42,379 nucleotides of DNA from an uncultured Steroidobacter sp. (GTDB taxonomy: Bacteria > Pseudomonadota > Gammaproteobacteria > Steroidobacterales > Steroidobacteraceae): the NCBI RefSeq assembly GCF_937958065.1, contig NZ_CALFXI010000071.1, positions 1 to 42,379 on the forward strand, in the 5' to 3' direction. The first letter of the stretch is position 1, and every line of letters starts with the position of its first letter. Of this stretch, positions 18,501 through 26,577 are shown piece after piece. The position numbers and the translations under genes were made by a program. Below the pieces are notes generated by a model that saw only the letters and a list, made by a program, of their open reading frames with translations, was not told where the DNA came from and did not search any database.

Positions 18501-18719
18501 GTAGCCGGCGGTGTTGTTGAGATTGAACTCCAGCACGAGCGCGTTGCCCTCGACGCCTCTGGCGTTGTGCACGGAGGCGTCCACGCCATCGGAAGCCAGA
18601 GCGTTCCATTCACTGGCGTTTTCCATCTCGTCCATATAACGGACCTCCAGCTGCGGAGCCTGCTCCGCGGCCAACGCAAGCACCGGCAGTATCAGCAAGG
18701 ACCAGACCAGCATCTTCAT
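15555..18719 (-). CDS. Exported multidomain protein: beta-sandwich, F5/8 type C and (alpha/alpha)-barrel glycosidase-like domain
   Basis: 1054 residues with a signal peptide (MKMLVWSLLILPVLALAAEQ). Residues about 27-180 look like a carbohydrate-binding beta-sandwich (FNLNNTAGYAAATRKLP; FEMKFVDASGDNVWWFRRAN). Residues about 190-310 are an F5/8 type C (discoidin) domain (AARVIDGNAKTAWQSDAS; YTLELSMDGKSWTRV). After a linker region, residues about 600-970 resemble a six-hairpin barrel of glucoamylase/debranching type (SYERSWIRDGAMTSEMLLRMG; ENDSNGEFLFLIDEIYRYTGD; MHSYWDNFWALGGY; AYTPYEWRNLGAF). I cannot assign a glycoside hydrolase family. The start overlaps the permease stop as ATGA, so it belongs to the transporter operon and probably acts in the periplasm on the same glycan. 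Candidate acids lie in WIRD, ENDSNGE and PYEW. Confidence 0.75.
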   Translation of the reverse strand: MKMLVWSLLILPVLALAAEQAPQLEVRYMDEMENASEWNALASDGVDASVHNARGVEGNALVLEFNLNNTAGYAAATRKLPMELPEDYEISFWMRGEAGRNNFEMKFVDASGDNVWWFRRANFQVSGEWQQIRIKRRQIEFAWGPTQDRTLRSFAGIEFVVAAGQDGGKGSLWFDRLAIKPVQKPSQVPKPIVTASSQENGNVAARVIDGNAKTAWQSDASGNDQSLTLDLQSVQEFGGLEIDWAPQLYAQRYTLELSMDGKSWTRVRTIEGGNGGRDSHLLPESEARFIRLSMPNPGRAVGISELHVRDLQFGASPNAFIESLAKDSRRGCYPRAYYKEQTYWTIVGVDGDTEESMISEDGALEARKGGFSIEPFVRVHDRWLTWADVSIRQSLADHYLPIPSVEWKHSDVMLTTTAYGIGEPGNARTEAVYTIRNPTKSRRQYTLALTVRPFQVNPPAQFLNTAGGVSPIHELAFDNGAVSVDKVPSVFPRTPPQSFRAASLTADTPCEWLAAPEAPARITDESGFASGAMLYSLNLGPGESRKIVLDLPLHQSGTQANGSIAEGQRHLATSSQAPKNQEEVEQQWRDKLNRVELILPKADRELYDTLRTALAHVLINRDGPALQPGSRSYERSWIRDGAMTSEMLLRMGHAEVAKEFLEWFAPYQFANGKVPCCVDRRGADPVPENDSNGEFLFLIDEIYRYTGDEKLLRSMWPAVVKAVEYMDKLRLSERTPENQQGDRAAFYGLMPASISHEGYSAKPMHSYWDNFWALGGYESAVRIARALNEKKQMHAFLESRDQFRSDLYRSLNVAMRLHNIDYLPGSAELGDFDATSTTIALAPVGETQMLPPSQLRATFERYWKHFVERRTDTKWDAYTPYEWRNLGAFIRLGWRERGTELIKFFMDDRRPASWNQWAEVIGRDPRESRFIGDMPHGWVASDYGRSVLDMFAFERQADETLVLMAGVPEAWTRKEGFEVRNLRTPFGSLSYSLEVEDDETTLHIEPLQQMPVGGVAVSWPGEVPKHQSIRQGLGRWLGNDLRISELPFTIVFPR

Positions 18720-19537
18720 CCCTTCACGCTCCCCGCGAGGATGCCGGCGATGTAATACCGCTGGAGTGCCAGGAACAAGGCCAGCACCGGCAACACGGTG
18801 ATAACCGCGCCCGCCATCATCAATTCATTGTCCTGCACGTGCTCGCGCGACAGGCCCGCCAGCGCAACCGGCAGCGTATGCAGCTTCTGATCGGTGAGCA
18901 CGATGAGCGGCCACATGAAATCGTTCCAGGTCGCGAGGAACGTGAGGATCGCGAGCGTCACGAGAATGGGTTGCAGCAACGGCACGACCAGCGACCAGAA
19001 AATCCTGGCCTCGCTCGCGCCGTCGATTCTCGCCGCCTCGAGCAGCTCATCGGGCAGTGACAACGCATACTGTCGAATCAGGAAGATGCCGAAGACGCTC
19101 GCCATCGCCGGCACGATCACGCCGCCGTAGGTGCTGATCAGCCCCATCTCCTTCACCAGCGCAAACAGTGGGATCATCGTGACCTGCGCCGGAATCACCA
19201 GCGCGCCGAGCAGCGTCTGGAAAATCCGCTCGCGGCCCTTGAACCGAAGCTTGGCGAACGCATAGCCCGCCATCGTGTTCAGCACCAGCGCAATCACCGT
19301 GGCCAGGCTCGCGACGATGGCGCTGTTGAGCATGTATCGGCCCGCGTTGTGGTTCGCGAACAGCTGCCGATAATTGTCGAGCGTCGGCTCCGCGGGCAGC
19401 AGCGGCGGCGGATACGTGCTCGCCGCGCCGGTCGGCATGAACGACACGGACACCATCCACAGCAGCGGGAATGCCGTCAGCACCGCGCCGATGATGAGCA
19501 GCAGATTCACGAGGATCGTCGGCCCTTTGCGTTTCAT
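18716..19537 (-). CDS. Carbohydrate ABC transporter permease, MalG-like
   Basis: 273-residue inner-membrane permease with six predicted helices, beginning MKRKGPTILVNLLLIIGAVL. The EAA loop that contacts the ATPase is ELLEAARIDGASEARIFWSLVVPLLQP. The start at 19537 overlaps the stop of the other permease (ATGA), which fixes it over longer in-frame options. It is followed directly, also by an ATGA overlap, by the 1054-residue enzyme. Confidence 0.92.
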   Translation of the reverse strand: MKRKGPTILVNLLLIIGAVLTAFPLLWMVSVSFMPTGAASTYPPPLLPAEPTLDNYRQLFANHNAGRYMLNSAIVASLATVIALVLNTMAGYAFAKLRFKGRERIFQTLLGALVIPAQVTMIPLFALVKEMGLISTYGGVIVPAMASVFGIFLIRQYALSLPDELLEAARIDGASEARIFWSLVVPLLQPILVTLAILTFLATWNDFMWPLIVLTDQKLHTLPVALAGLSREHVQDNELMMAGAVITVLPVLALFLALQRYYIAGILAGSVKG

Positions 19538-20412
19538 CGATCGCCTCGCTGCCGCCCGAGGCGCAACTGAAACGCGGTCACCAGGAACATCAGCACGAAC
19601 AACAGGAACGCCACCGCCGAAGCGCGCCCCAGGCTCCACCATTTGAAGCCCTCCTCGTACATGAAATACAGCACGCTGAGCGTACTCTGCAGCGGACCGC
19701 CCTCAGTCATCACATAGGGCTCGGCGAACAGCTGGAAGTAGCCGGTCATGGTCAGGATGCTGACCAGCAACAGCACCGGCGCGATGCCTGGAAGCGTGAT
19801 GTGACGGAACACCTGCCAGCCCGACGCCCCGTCGATGCGCGCCGCCTCGTAGAGATCCTCGGGAATGTTCTGCAGCGCCGCCAGCAGGATGATCATGTTG
19901 TAACCGAAGTTCTTCCACACCGCGAGGATGACGATTGCCGGCATTGCCCAGTGCGGATCGCCCATCCAGTCGATGGGATCGATCCCCAGACCGCTCAATC
20001 CATAGTTCAAGAATCCGTAGCGCGTGTGAAAGATGTAGCGCCACACCACCGCCACGGCGACCAGCGTCGTCACGACCGGTGCGAAATACACCGTGCGAAA
20101 GAAGCTGCGGAAGCGACCGAGCCTGGAGTTCACCAACAACGCCGCGCCCAGCGACGCGCCGATCGACAGCGGCACGCCGAGGACGACGAAGTACAACGTG
20201 TTCCACAGAGACTTCCAGAACAGCGGGTCCTGCAGCAGGGTCACATAGTTGTGGAAGCCGATGAATCGCAGGTTGCGCCAGTCGCTGAGCGCGTACAGAT
20301 CGAAATCCGTCAGGCTCATCAGCAGCGCGCCGAGCACCGGCACGAAAAAGAACACCCCGAGCACGATCAGTGCCGGGCCGACGAACCACCAGGCCGCCAT
20401 CGAGCGCTTCAT
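19534..20412 (-). CDS. Carbohydrate ABC transporter permease, MalF-like
   Basis: 292-residue inner-membrane permease, about six helices, beginning MKRSMAAWWFVGPALIVLGV. The EAA loop is DLYEAARIDGASGWQVFRHITLPGIAP. The ATG at 20412 has GGAGG five bases upstream; an earlier in-frame start is less good. It pairs with the MalG-like permease to form the channel for the binding protein encoded 73 bp upstream. Confidence 0.92.
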   Translation of the reverse strand: MKRSMAAWWFVGPALIVLGVFFFVPVLGALLMSLTDFDLYALSDWRNLRFIGFHNYVTLLQDPLFWKSLWNTLYFVVLGVPLSIGASLGAALLVNSRLGRFRSFFRTVYFAPVVTTLVAVAVVWRYIFHTRYGFLNYGLSGLGIDPIDWMGDPHWAMPAIVILAVWKNFGYNMIILLAALQNIPEDLYEAARIDGASGWQVFRHITLPGIAPVLLLVSILTMTGYFQLFAEPYVMTEGGPLQSTLSVLYFMYEEGFKWWSLGRASAVAFLLFVLMFLVTAFQLRLGRQRGDR

Positions 20413-20485
20413 CGTGCCTCCGGCCAAGGAGGCGACGGCTCGAACGCTCGCCGCATGGCGGACGCTTCAATGCCGGCGGCATGAT

Positions 20486-21793
20486 TCATGTCGCACCTGG
20501 CAGCGTGTTCCGTTCCAACATCCAGCGCCGCTTGGCGAGAATCTCATCGGTCTTGCGATCCAGTGCGACGACCGCTTCATCGATGGTTTGCACGTGCTGC
20601 ACCACCCGCTCACCGGCAAGCCGCATCTCGGTCGCGATACGCTCCCACTCCGGCACTTTCGGCGGCGAGCGCACCCGATCCAGCTGCGCGAGAAAGGCGC
20701 GCGCATAACGCGACTCGACCAACGCCGGCATCTGCCACGAACTGCGTCGCGGCGGCATGTCACCGGTGAGATCGTAGAATCGCTGCTGCGTGGACGGTCG
20801 AGACAAATACTCCGCCAGCAACCAGGCTTCCGGTTTGGCCTGCGAGGTTTTGAACACGACCAGGCTGGAACCCCCGGCGCTGGACACCCCCGGCCCGTCC
20901 GGCCCCGGCATGGTCGCGGTCATCCAGTGGTTCTGTACCGCCGGCGGTAGCCGCCGCTTGAACTCGGCGATGTTCCACGGCCCGGAGATATAGAACGAAA
21001 AGAAGCCCCGCCCGAACTCGTCCCACACATTCGAGATCTGTGTGTTCGTCATGCGCGGCGCCCAGCCACGCTCGAACAGACTGTCATAGAACGTGAGCGC
21101 CTTCCGGAAATCCGGCCCACGAAAGTTGCCGTAACGCCCGCCATCGCGCAGCAACTCCTCCGGCAGTTGCAGCGCCAGCACCAGCAGCGGCTCGAATTCG
21201 TTCAAGGGCAGCAACACCGAATAGCGATCCGGCCCGACCAGCTGCTTGATCGCGCCCAGCATCTCGCTCCACTGCTGCCAGGACTGCGGCGGCTCCTCGA
21301 AGCCCGCCTGCTTCAGCAGGTCGCTGCGGTAGTAGAGCAAGCGGGTGTCGACGTACCAGGGAAGGCCGAACAACGTCCGATCGATCCGGTTCGACGCGAG
21401 AATGCCCTCGAAGTAATCGTCGAGCTGCACTTCCCTGGAGCCTGCGATGTAGCTGTCGAGCGGCTCCAGTACGTCGAGCGCCGCGAACTCTGGAATCCAC
21501 GTGTTACCGAGCTGGCACAGATCCGGCAACGTCTCCCCTGCATAGGCCGTGAGCAGCTTCTCGTGCGCGACCGTGAACGGCATCTTCTGCACGTTCACAC
21601 GGATGTCGGGATGCTCCTGCTCGAAGCCGCGAATCAGCTCGGCCGCAACATCGCCTTCACGGCCCGCGCCCCAGAACGTGATCTCCTTGCGATGGCTCGA
21701 ACGGCCGCAGCCAGCGAGCGCGAGCGCCACGCCGGAGAGCGTGGCGATCGCCTCGCGACGATTCAGCCCTGCGACGACTGGCCTCGATGCCAT
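20486..21793 (-). CDS. ABC transporter sugar-binding lipoprotein (family 1)
   Basis: 435-residue extracytoplasmic binding protein. The N-terminus combines a twin Arg (NRREAIATL) with a lipobox (LALAGC), indicating a lipoprotein possibly exported by Tat. The mature part shows the family-1 pattern: ITFWGAGREGDVAAELIRGFEQ, then YAGETLPDLCQLGNTWIPEFAALDVLEPL, and the C-terminal AGERVVQHVQTIDEAVVAL. It starts 3 bp after the GH144 stop, so it is translated with it. The ligand is probably an oligosaccharide from the GH144 enzyme. Confidence 0.92.
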   Translation of the reverse strand: MASRPVVAGLNRREAIATLSGVALALAGCGRSSHRKEITFWGAGREGDVAAELIRGFEQEHPDIRVNVQKMPFTVAHEKLLTAYAGETLPDLCQLGNTWIPEFAALDVLEPLDSYIAGSREVQLDDYFEGILASNRIDRTLFGLPWYVDTRLLYYRSDLLKQAGFEEPPQSWQQWSEMLGAIKQLVGPDRYSVLLPLNEFEPLLVLALQLPEELLRDGGRYGNFRGPDFRKALTFYDSLFERGWAPRMTNTQISNVWDEFGRGFFSFYISGPWNIAEFKRRLPPAVQNHWMTATMPGPDGPGVSSAGGSSLVVFKTSQAKPEAWLLAEYLSRPSTQQRFYDLTGDMPPRRSSWQMPALVESRYARAFLAQLDRVRSPPKVPEWERIATEMRLAGERVVQHVQTIDEAVVALDRKTDEILAKRRWMLERNTLPGAT

Positions 21794-21796
21794 GGC

Positions 21797-23302
21797 TCAC
21801 GAACTGGGTTGTGAAGGTGCGGGCTGATCGAGCCAACCGCCCGTGAAGCCTGCCCGCTGCAATCCCCGCCGGATGTGCGGATTGGTCCGCATGATGCTCC
21901 AGATCAAGCCGCTGCGATAGTTCTCGATCATGGCGACGATGGGGCCCTGGTCGATGCCCAGGTAGTCGTCCGCGACCCAGCCGATGCCTTCGATGACCCG
22001 GCCATGGCGCAGCGGCACGTCGGTGAACGTGAAGCTCGGATTGACCGAATCCAGGAAGCCGTACTTCTGATACAGATGTTCGCCGAAGCGCGCACGGAAC
22101 GCACGGATCGCCGGGATCGCAATCTCCGGCGCGAAGGCGATCGAACCGATCGATGCGGTCGGCGCGATCGTGCCATCGTCGACGACATGCACCGACGCGG
22201 TGGCGCGAGCCGCATACGTGAAGAAGCCGCGCTCCTCGTTGTCATAGATCTGCACCGTGTCCGCCGGCCCATCGCAGGCCGTCAGGCCCCAGATCTCGCT
22301 GTCGTAGCCACGCCAGCGCATCGGATTCTGACGTGCGTACTCGCGTTGAGCGTACGAAGCGCGCCGGCTGTTCTCGAAATAGTCGTAGCCTTTTTCTCGA
22401 TTCCACGCGTCCATGATGCCGCGGAAGTCGATCCACACGTGCGAGTACTGGTGGCCGAATTGCGGGCCGAACGACAGGAATTCCTGCCCTTCGAACTTGC
22501 CGTACGTGTCCTTGTACGTGCGCATCCATTCGGTCCACGCCTCGGGCTCGATCGGATACGTGGGCGAGCCGAGCGCGAGGATGTACATCAACATGGCTTC
22601 GTTGTAGCCGCGCCAGTCGAAACGCAAAAAACCGCTCTCCGGACGCCAGCCCAGCGCAATGGTCGGCGGCCGGTTCTGGGCCCACTGCCAATCGACGCGC
22701 GAGTAGATCTTCTCCGCCAGATCGCGGATCTCGCGCTCGGAGCTGGTGTCCCGGTCGAAATAGCTCTGCGACAACAGCACGCCACCGAGCAGCAGCGCGG
22801 TGTCGACGGTCGACAGCTCCGTCGTGCCGAAGCGCTGGCCGTTGTGCATGTGAACGAAGTGATAGAAGAAGCCCTTGTAGCCGCCCATGCCGGTTTCATC
22901 CGGCCCCTGCGGCATGGACCAGAGAAATCGCAAGGTGCGCAACGTTCGCAAGCGCGCTTGCGAACGCGACACGTAGCCCCGGTCCGCTCCGATCACGTAA
23001 GCGGTGAGCGCGAAGCCCACCGCCGCCGTGCTCGCGAACGACGGCGATGGGAAGCGATCGGGCGCGAGACCGTTTTGCTTGTTGGTCGTGTCCCAGAAGA
23101 AGCGGAAGGTGCGGCGCTGCAGGTTGTTGATCACCGGATCGCCATCACGCTCCGGATCGAACACTCGCGAGCGCTCCACCACGACTCCAGGCACCTTGGG
23201 CTTGGTCGGCTTCTGCTCCGCGGCGCCGGCAGCGCCTACGAACAGCGCCGCCGCAACGAGCCAGAACAGCCGGGGCCAGGTGAAGGAGTCATGCAACCTC
23301 AT
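21797..23302 (-). CDS. GH144-type glucanase (glucoamylase-like domain)
   Basis: 501 residues with a signal peptide (RLFWLVAAALFVGAAGAAE), so periplasmic. The body is an (alpha/alpha)6 barrel of the glucoamylase-like Pfam family: NLQRRTFRFFWDTTN, GFALTAYVIGADRGY, GMGGYKGFFYHFVHMHNG, ELSTVDTALLLGG, FRFDWRGYNEAMLMYILALGSP, WGLTACDGP, DDGTIAPTASIGSIAFAPE. Characterised GH144 members are endo-beta-1,2-glucanases releasing sophoro-oligosaccharides. It is upstream of the binding protein by 3 bp and downstream of the TonB receptor by 161 bp. No ribosome-binding site is clear at the ATG. Substrate is inferred from family and not shown by the sequence. Confidence 0.86.
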   Translation of the reverse strand: MRLHDSFTWPRLFWLVAAALFVGAAGAAEQKPTKPKVPGVVVERSRVFDPERDGDPVINNLQRRTFRFFWDTTNKQNGLAPDRFPSPSFASTAAVGFALTAYVIGADRGYVSRSQARLRTLRTLRFLWSMPQGPDETGMGGYKGFFYHFVHMHNGQRFGTTELSTVDTALLLGGVLLSQSYFDRDTSSEREIRDLAEKIYSRVDWQWAQNRPPTIALGWRPESGFLRFDWRGYNEAMLMYILALGSPTYPIEPEAWTEWMRTYKDTYGKFEGQEFLSFGPQFGHQYSHVWIDFRGIMDAWNREKGYDYFENSRRASYAQREYARQNPMRWRGYDSEIWGLTACDGPADTVQIYDNEERGFFTYAARATASVHVVDDGTIAPTASIGSIAFAPEIAIPAIRAFRARFGEHLYQKYGFLDSVNPSFTFTDVPLRHGRVIEGIGWVADDYLGIDQGPIVAMIENYRSGLIWSIMRTNPHIRRGLQRAGFTGGWLDQPAPSQPSS

Positions 23303-23375
23303 CGTGTACGAATGCCATGGTATCCAACGATAAAAGATAACTCACTCAGTGCCGTCCCTGGGTACATGCATGTCC

Positions 23376-23396
23376 CCCGCCGCTGCCCGCGGCGGG
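23376..23396 (-). repeat. GC-rich hairpin between the TonB receptor and GH144 genes
   Basis: CCCGCCGC (23376-23383) and GCGGCGGG (23389-23396) form a perfect 8-bp stem with a 5-base loop. No T-run follows on the minus strand, so it is not a canonical terminator. In sugar operons such hairpins often stabilise the upstream mRNA and give the receptor higher expression. Confidence 0.6.
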
Positions 23397-23463
23397 CGAG
23401 CGGCAAACGTCACGCCTTTGCCGCCTCGCCACCAGGTCGTGGCAGGATGCCCGATCCCGAGGT

Positions 23464-26358
23464 TCAAAAACTATACGTCATACCGACCTGGAAGCGGCGC
23501 CCGGGTTCAATGAGTTCCGTCGGTTTGCCGAAGGCCTCGTTGACTTGACCGCCGAACGGGATGTTGCCGTTGTACGTGCGCGGATCGTAATTCTCGTAAT
23601 CGAACACGTTGAACACCTCGCCGACGATGCTCAGCGCCTGCGATCCGCCGAACACGAAGCTTTTTTCCAGCCGGAAATCCAGGCTGCGATAGCCCCACGC
23701 GTCCACGCCCGGAATCAGGAACGAGTGCTTCGCCGGCCGGCCGGTATAGTAACGATACTGGATCTCGCCCGGGCCGGTGCCGCGCGATTGATCGGTGATC
23801 GTGTAGCCCGTGCCCGAGCCCAGCGTCAACGTCGAGGAGAGCTTCAGGTCCCACGGCAACGCAATCAGTCCGGTCATCACGATGCGGTGCCGCTCATCGC
23901 CGCTGGTGGGATGGCGCGGATAATCGGAGACCCGCGGGTAGTCGAGGCTGAACAGATCGCCACCCGTTTCTTCCGCCTCGCTGTAGGTGTACGCGAGCGT
24001 CATGCCCCACGGCGAAGCTTCGCTGTACGCCTTTTCCAGGGTCACGTACACCCCGTTGTACCAGGTCTGCTTGGCATCGCTCGACACCAGGATGTTGCCG
24101 AAGCCGCCGCTGACCGGCGCGCAGCAATCGAGATCCGGCAGCGGGCCGTTCAAGCCATCGGGATTGCGGTTGCCGTAGATGTATGTGAAGCCATGACGGC
24201 TTCGATTGCGCGCGAACGTGAGCGACGTGAGCCAGTCGTCGCCGAGACGCTGACGCACGCCGAGGCTGGCTTGAATCGTTTCCGGGATGCGCGTCTTGCT
24301 GTCGATCAGGAAGATCTCCGGATTCGGCGCGACGCCCGAAGCGATCAACGCATTCAGCCCCTCGACGCTCAGATACGCGTCGTTCCACACGATGGTGGGC
24401 TGACCGTTGCGCGGCAAACCGTCCGCCGAGAACTGGAACTTGCGCACGCCCCACTGCAAGCGGAAGCGCTCGTCGAGAATCTCGTTGTACAGCACCCGAT
24501 CGAAGTAACGGCCGACGCCGCCGAAGATCACCGTGCGGTTGTCGTCGAACATGTCGAACGAAAAACCCAGGCGCGGCTGGATCAGATCGGTGGGGCTGTC
24601 ACGATCGTTGCCATCGGTGAAGTAACGATCCGGCACGTACTGCGAGGCGGCCTGGCGAATCGCCGCGGGGGTCACATAGTCCTTGCCGAGCAGGTCGGTG
24701 TCATAGTCCCAGCGCACGCCCAAGTTCAGCGTGAGCCTGGAGGTCACCGCCCAGTCGTCCTGGATGTACAGGCCATACTGCGTCGTCTCGCCGGACAGGT
24801 CGGGATTGCCCGTGCCGTACTCCGCTTCCGCCGGGAACGAGAAATTGCCGATCTCCGGTCGGAAGCGGAAGATCGGATTTGAGTTCTGGAATTTCTGTAC
24901 GTCGTAATCGACCTTGCTGATGCGCAGCCCGGTTTTTACCGAGTGGCCGCCCAGCCAGTCGAATTCGGTGAAGGTCAGATCGTCCTTGAAGGTCCACACC
25001 TCCTGACCGATGCTCTGCCTGGTGGCGCCGCCGCCGATGCGGATCACGCCGACGTACTCGCGGCCGACCAGATCGTAGTTGATCGGGGTCGGATGCCACT
25101 CGTACTTCATGTACAGCAGCGTCGCTTCGTTGGTGAAGCGCTCCGAGTCGTAGGTGTGGCCGAACTTGAGGGTGCGCACCTCGTTCTGAATGTCGTTCGC
25201 CGCCTCGTAACTGTTCTGGCCGCTGAAGTCCTTGATGTCGGATTCGTCACGCAGGCTGAACGACAGATCCATCGTCTGGTTGTAGGTCGGCTGAAAGTCG
25301 AGCTTGCCGAAGAACAGATCTTCACGGAACGGCTGCACGAACGAGCCCTCGTACTGACCGAAGATCGGCTGCGCCGCCGGATTGCCCAATGTCACGCGCT
25401 CGGCGCGATCCTGATCGTTGCCTTCGTACGCGACGAAGAAATGCAGCTTGTCCCGGATGATGGGACCGCCGAAGGACAGACCGTACTGTTTGCGCTCGTA
25501 CTGCGCCCTGGGCTCGCCGGGACGGGCGAAGTCGTCGCGCGCCACCAGGCTCTTGTCCTGGTAGTAGATGAACGTGTCGCCATGAAACTCGTTGGTGCCC
25601 GACTTCGTTTTGGCCGTGATGATGGCGCTCGAGGCCTGCTCGTATTCGGCCTTGAAGTTCTGCGTGATCACGCGGAACTCCTGCACGGCATTCTGCGGGA
25701 ACGGATTGCCGCGGCTGGAGTCCTGACCGACCACGCCGCCGTTGATCACCTGGTTCTTGTAGCTGACGCCGTCGATGTAGACGTTGACGGCATTGGCGGT
25801 GAGCGCGCCGGCCTGAAACGTTTTCTCCGTGTCGCGATCGTTGATGCGCACGCCGGGCGCCAGTGCCGCAAAGTTGAGGAAGTTGCGATTGCCTTGCGGC
25901 AGCGACTCGATTTGCTCGACGCTGATATTGGTCGCGACTTCCGAGGTGCGCATGTCGACGAGCCGCTCGGCCGTCACGACCACTTCGTCGGTGAGCGCCA
26001 CGGCTTCGGCCATGGCGTTCAGATCCAGATCGATGGTCTGACCGATCGACACGCGCACCGCACGCGCCGTGGGTTGATAACCTTCGCCTTGGATCCGGAG
26101 CTGATACGTGCCCGGCACCAGACCGATCAGCGCATACGTGCCGCCCTGCTGCGTGATCGCCTGCTTGGTGAAGCCCGTCTCCGAATTCGTCGCAATCACC
26201 TGCACGCCCGCCGGCACCGGGTTGCCATTTGCCAACACTCGTCCGCGCACCACCGCGCTGGTCACCTGCGCTTCGACGCTGGTTGGCGTGATCGCCGAAC
26301 CCACCGCGATCACTGACAAGCCCAGGGCTTGCAGAATCCCCCATCGCAATGTCTTCAT
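23464..26358 (-). CDS. Oar-like TonB-dependent outer-membrane receptor
   Basis: 964 residues. A signal peptide (MKTLRWGILQALGLSVIAVGSA, cleaved near VEAQ) precedes a carboxypeptidase-regulatory-like beta-sandwich at about 30-115 (VVRGRVLANGNPVPAG; GTYALIGLVPGTYQLRIQG). Then come a TonB-box-like stretch (DEVVVTAERL), a plug (NISVEQIESLPQGNRNFLNFAALAPGV) and a 22-strand-type barrel ending in aromatic F (GMTYSF). The ATG at 26358 has AAGGA 9 bases upstream; the frame stays open earlier but has no homology. It heads the glycan operon and would import the oligosaccharide. The upstream 219 bp holds two palindromes. Confidence 0.9.
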   Translation of the reverse strand: MKTLRWGILQALGLSVIAVGSAITPTSVEAQVTSAVVRGRVLANGNPVPAGVQVIATNSETGFTKQAITQQGGTYALIGLVPGTYQLRIQGEGYQPTARAVRVSIGQTIDLDLNAMAEAVALTDEVVVTAERLVDMRTSEVATNISVEQIESLPQGNRNFLNFAALAPGVRINDRDTEKTFQAGALTANAVNVYIDGVSYKNQVINGGVVGQDSSRGNPFPQNAVQEFRVITQNFKAEYEQASSAIITAKTKSGTNEFHGDTFIYYQDKSLVARDDFARPGEPRAQYERKQYGLSFGGPIIRDKLHFFVAYEGNDQDRAERVTLGNPAAQPIFGQYEGSFVQPFREDLFFGKLDFQPTYNQTMDLSFSLRDESDIKDFSGQNSYEAANDIQNEVRTLKFGHTYDSERFTNEATLLYMKYEWHPTPINYDLVGREYVGVIRIGGGATRQSIGQEVWTFKDDLTFTEFDWLGGHSVKTGLRISKVDYDVQKFQNSNPIFRFRPEIGNFSFPAEAEYGTGNPDLSGETTQYGLYIQDDWAVTSRLTLNLGVRWDYDTDLLGKDYVTPAAIRQAASQYVPDRYFTDGNDRDSPTDLIQPRLGFSFDMFDDNRTVIFGGVGRYFDRVLYNEILDERFRLQWGVRKFQFSADGLPRNGQPTIVWNDAYLSVEGLNALIASGVAPNPEIFLIDSKTRIPETIQASLGVRQRLGDDWLTSLTFARNRSRHGFTYIYGNRNPDGLNGPLPDLDCCAPVSGGFGNILVSSDAKQTWYNGVYVTLEKAYSEASPWGMTLAYTYSEAEETGGDLFSLDYPRVSDYPRHPTSGDERHRIVMTGLIALPWDLKLSSTLTLGSGTGYTITDQSRGTGPGEIQYRYYTGRPAKHSFLIPGVDAWGYRSLDFRLEKSFVFGGSQALSIVGEVFNVFDYENYDPRTYNGNIPFGGQVNEAFGKPTELIEPGRRFQVGMTYSF

Positions 26359-26412
26359 GGCTGTCCGTCCTTCTGTCAGGAATGTTCTGCAACGAACCTG
26401 CGCCAAAAGAGT

Positions 26413-26429
26413 TCCGACGTGTTGTCGGA
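26413..26429. repeat. Inverted repeat upstream of the TonB receptor
   Basis: TCCGAC (26413-26418) and GTCGGA (26424-26429) flank GTGTT, 55 bp before the receptor start. It may be a repressor site or a leader hairpin. Confidence 0.4.
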
Positions 26430-26577
26430 GTGCAACGTATGGAGGATTGCCGAGGCGCGCGTGAATCGCGCGGCAGGAAAAAGCTGTACTCGATCGTGTT
26501 GCGCAGAAGCGCTTTGTAACAATGCGGTGGCTACGATCAGCGACACCATCGACAGCTGCACCGGCCAATGTATGGAC

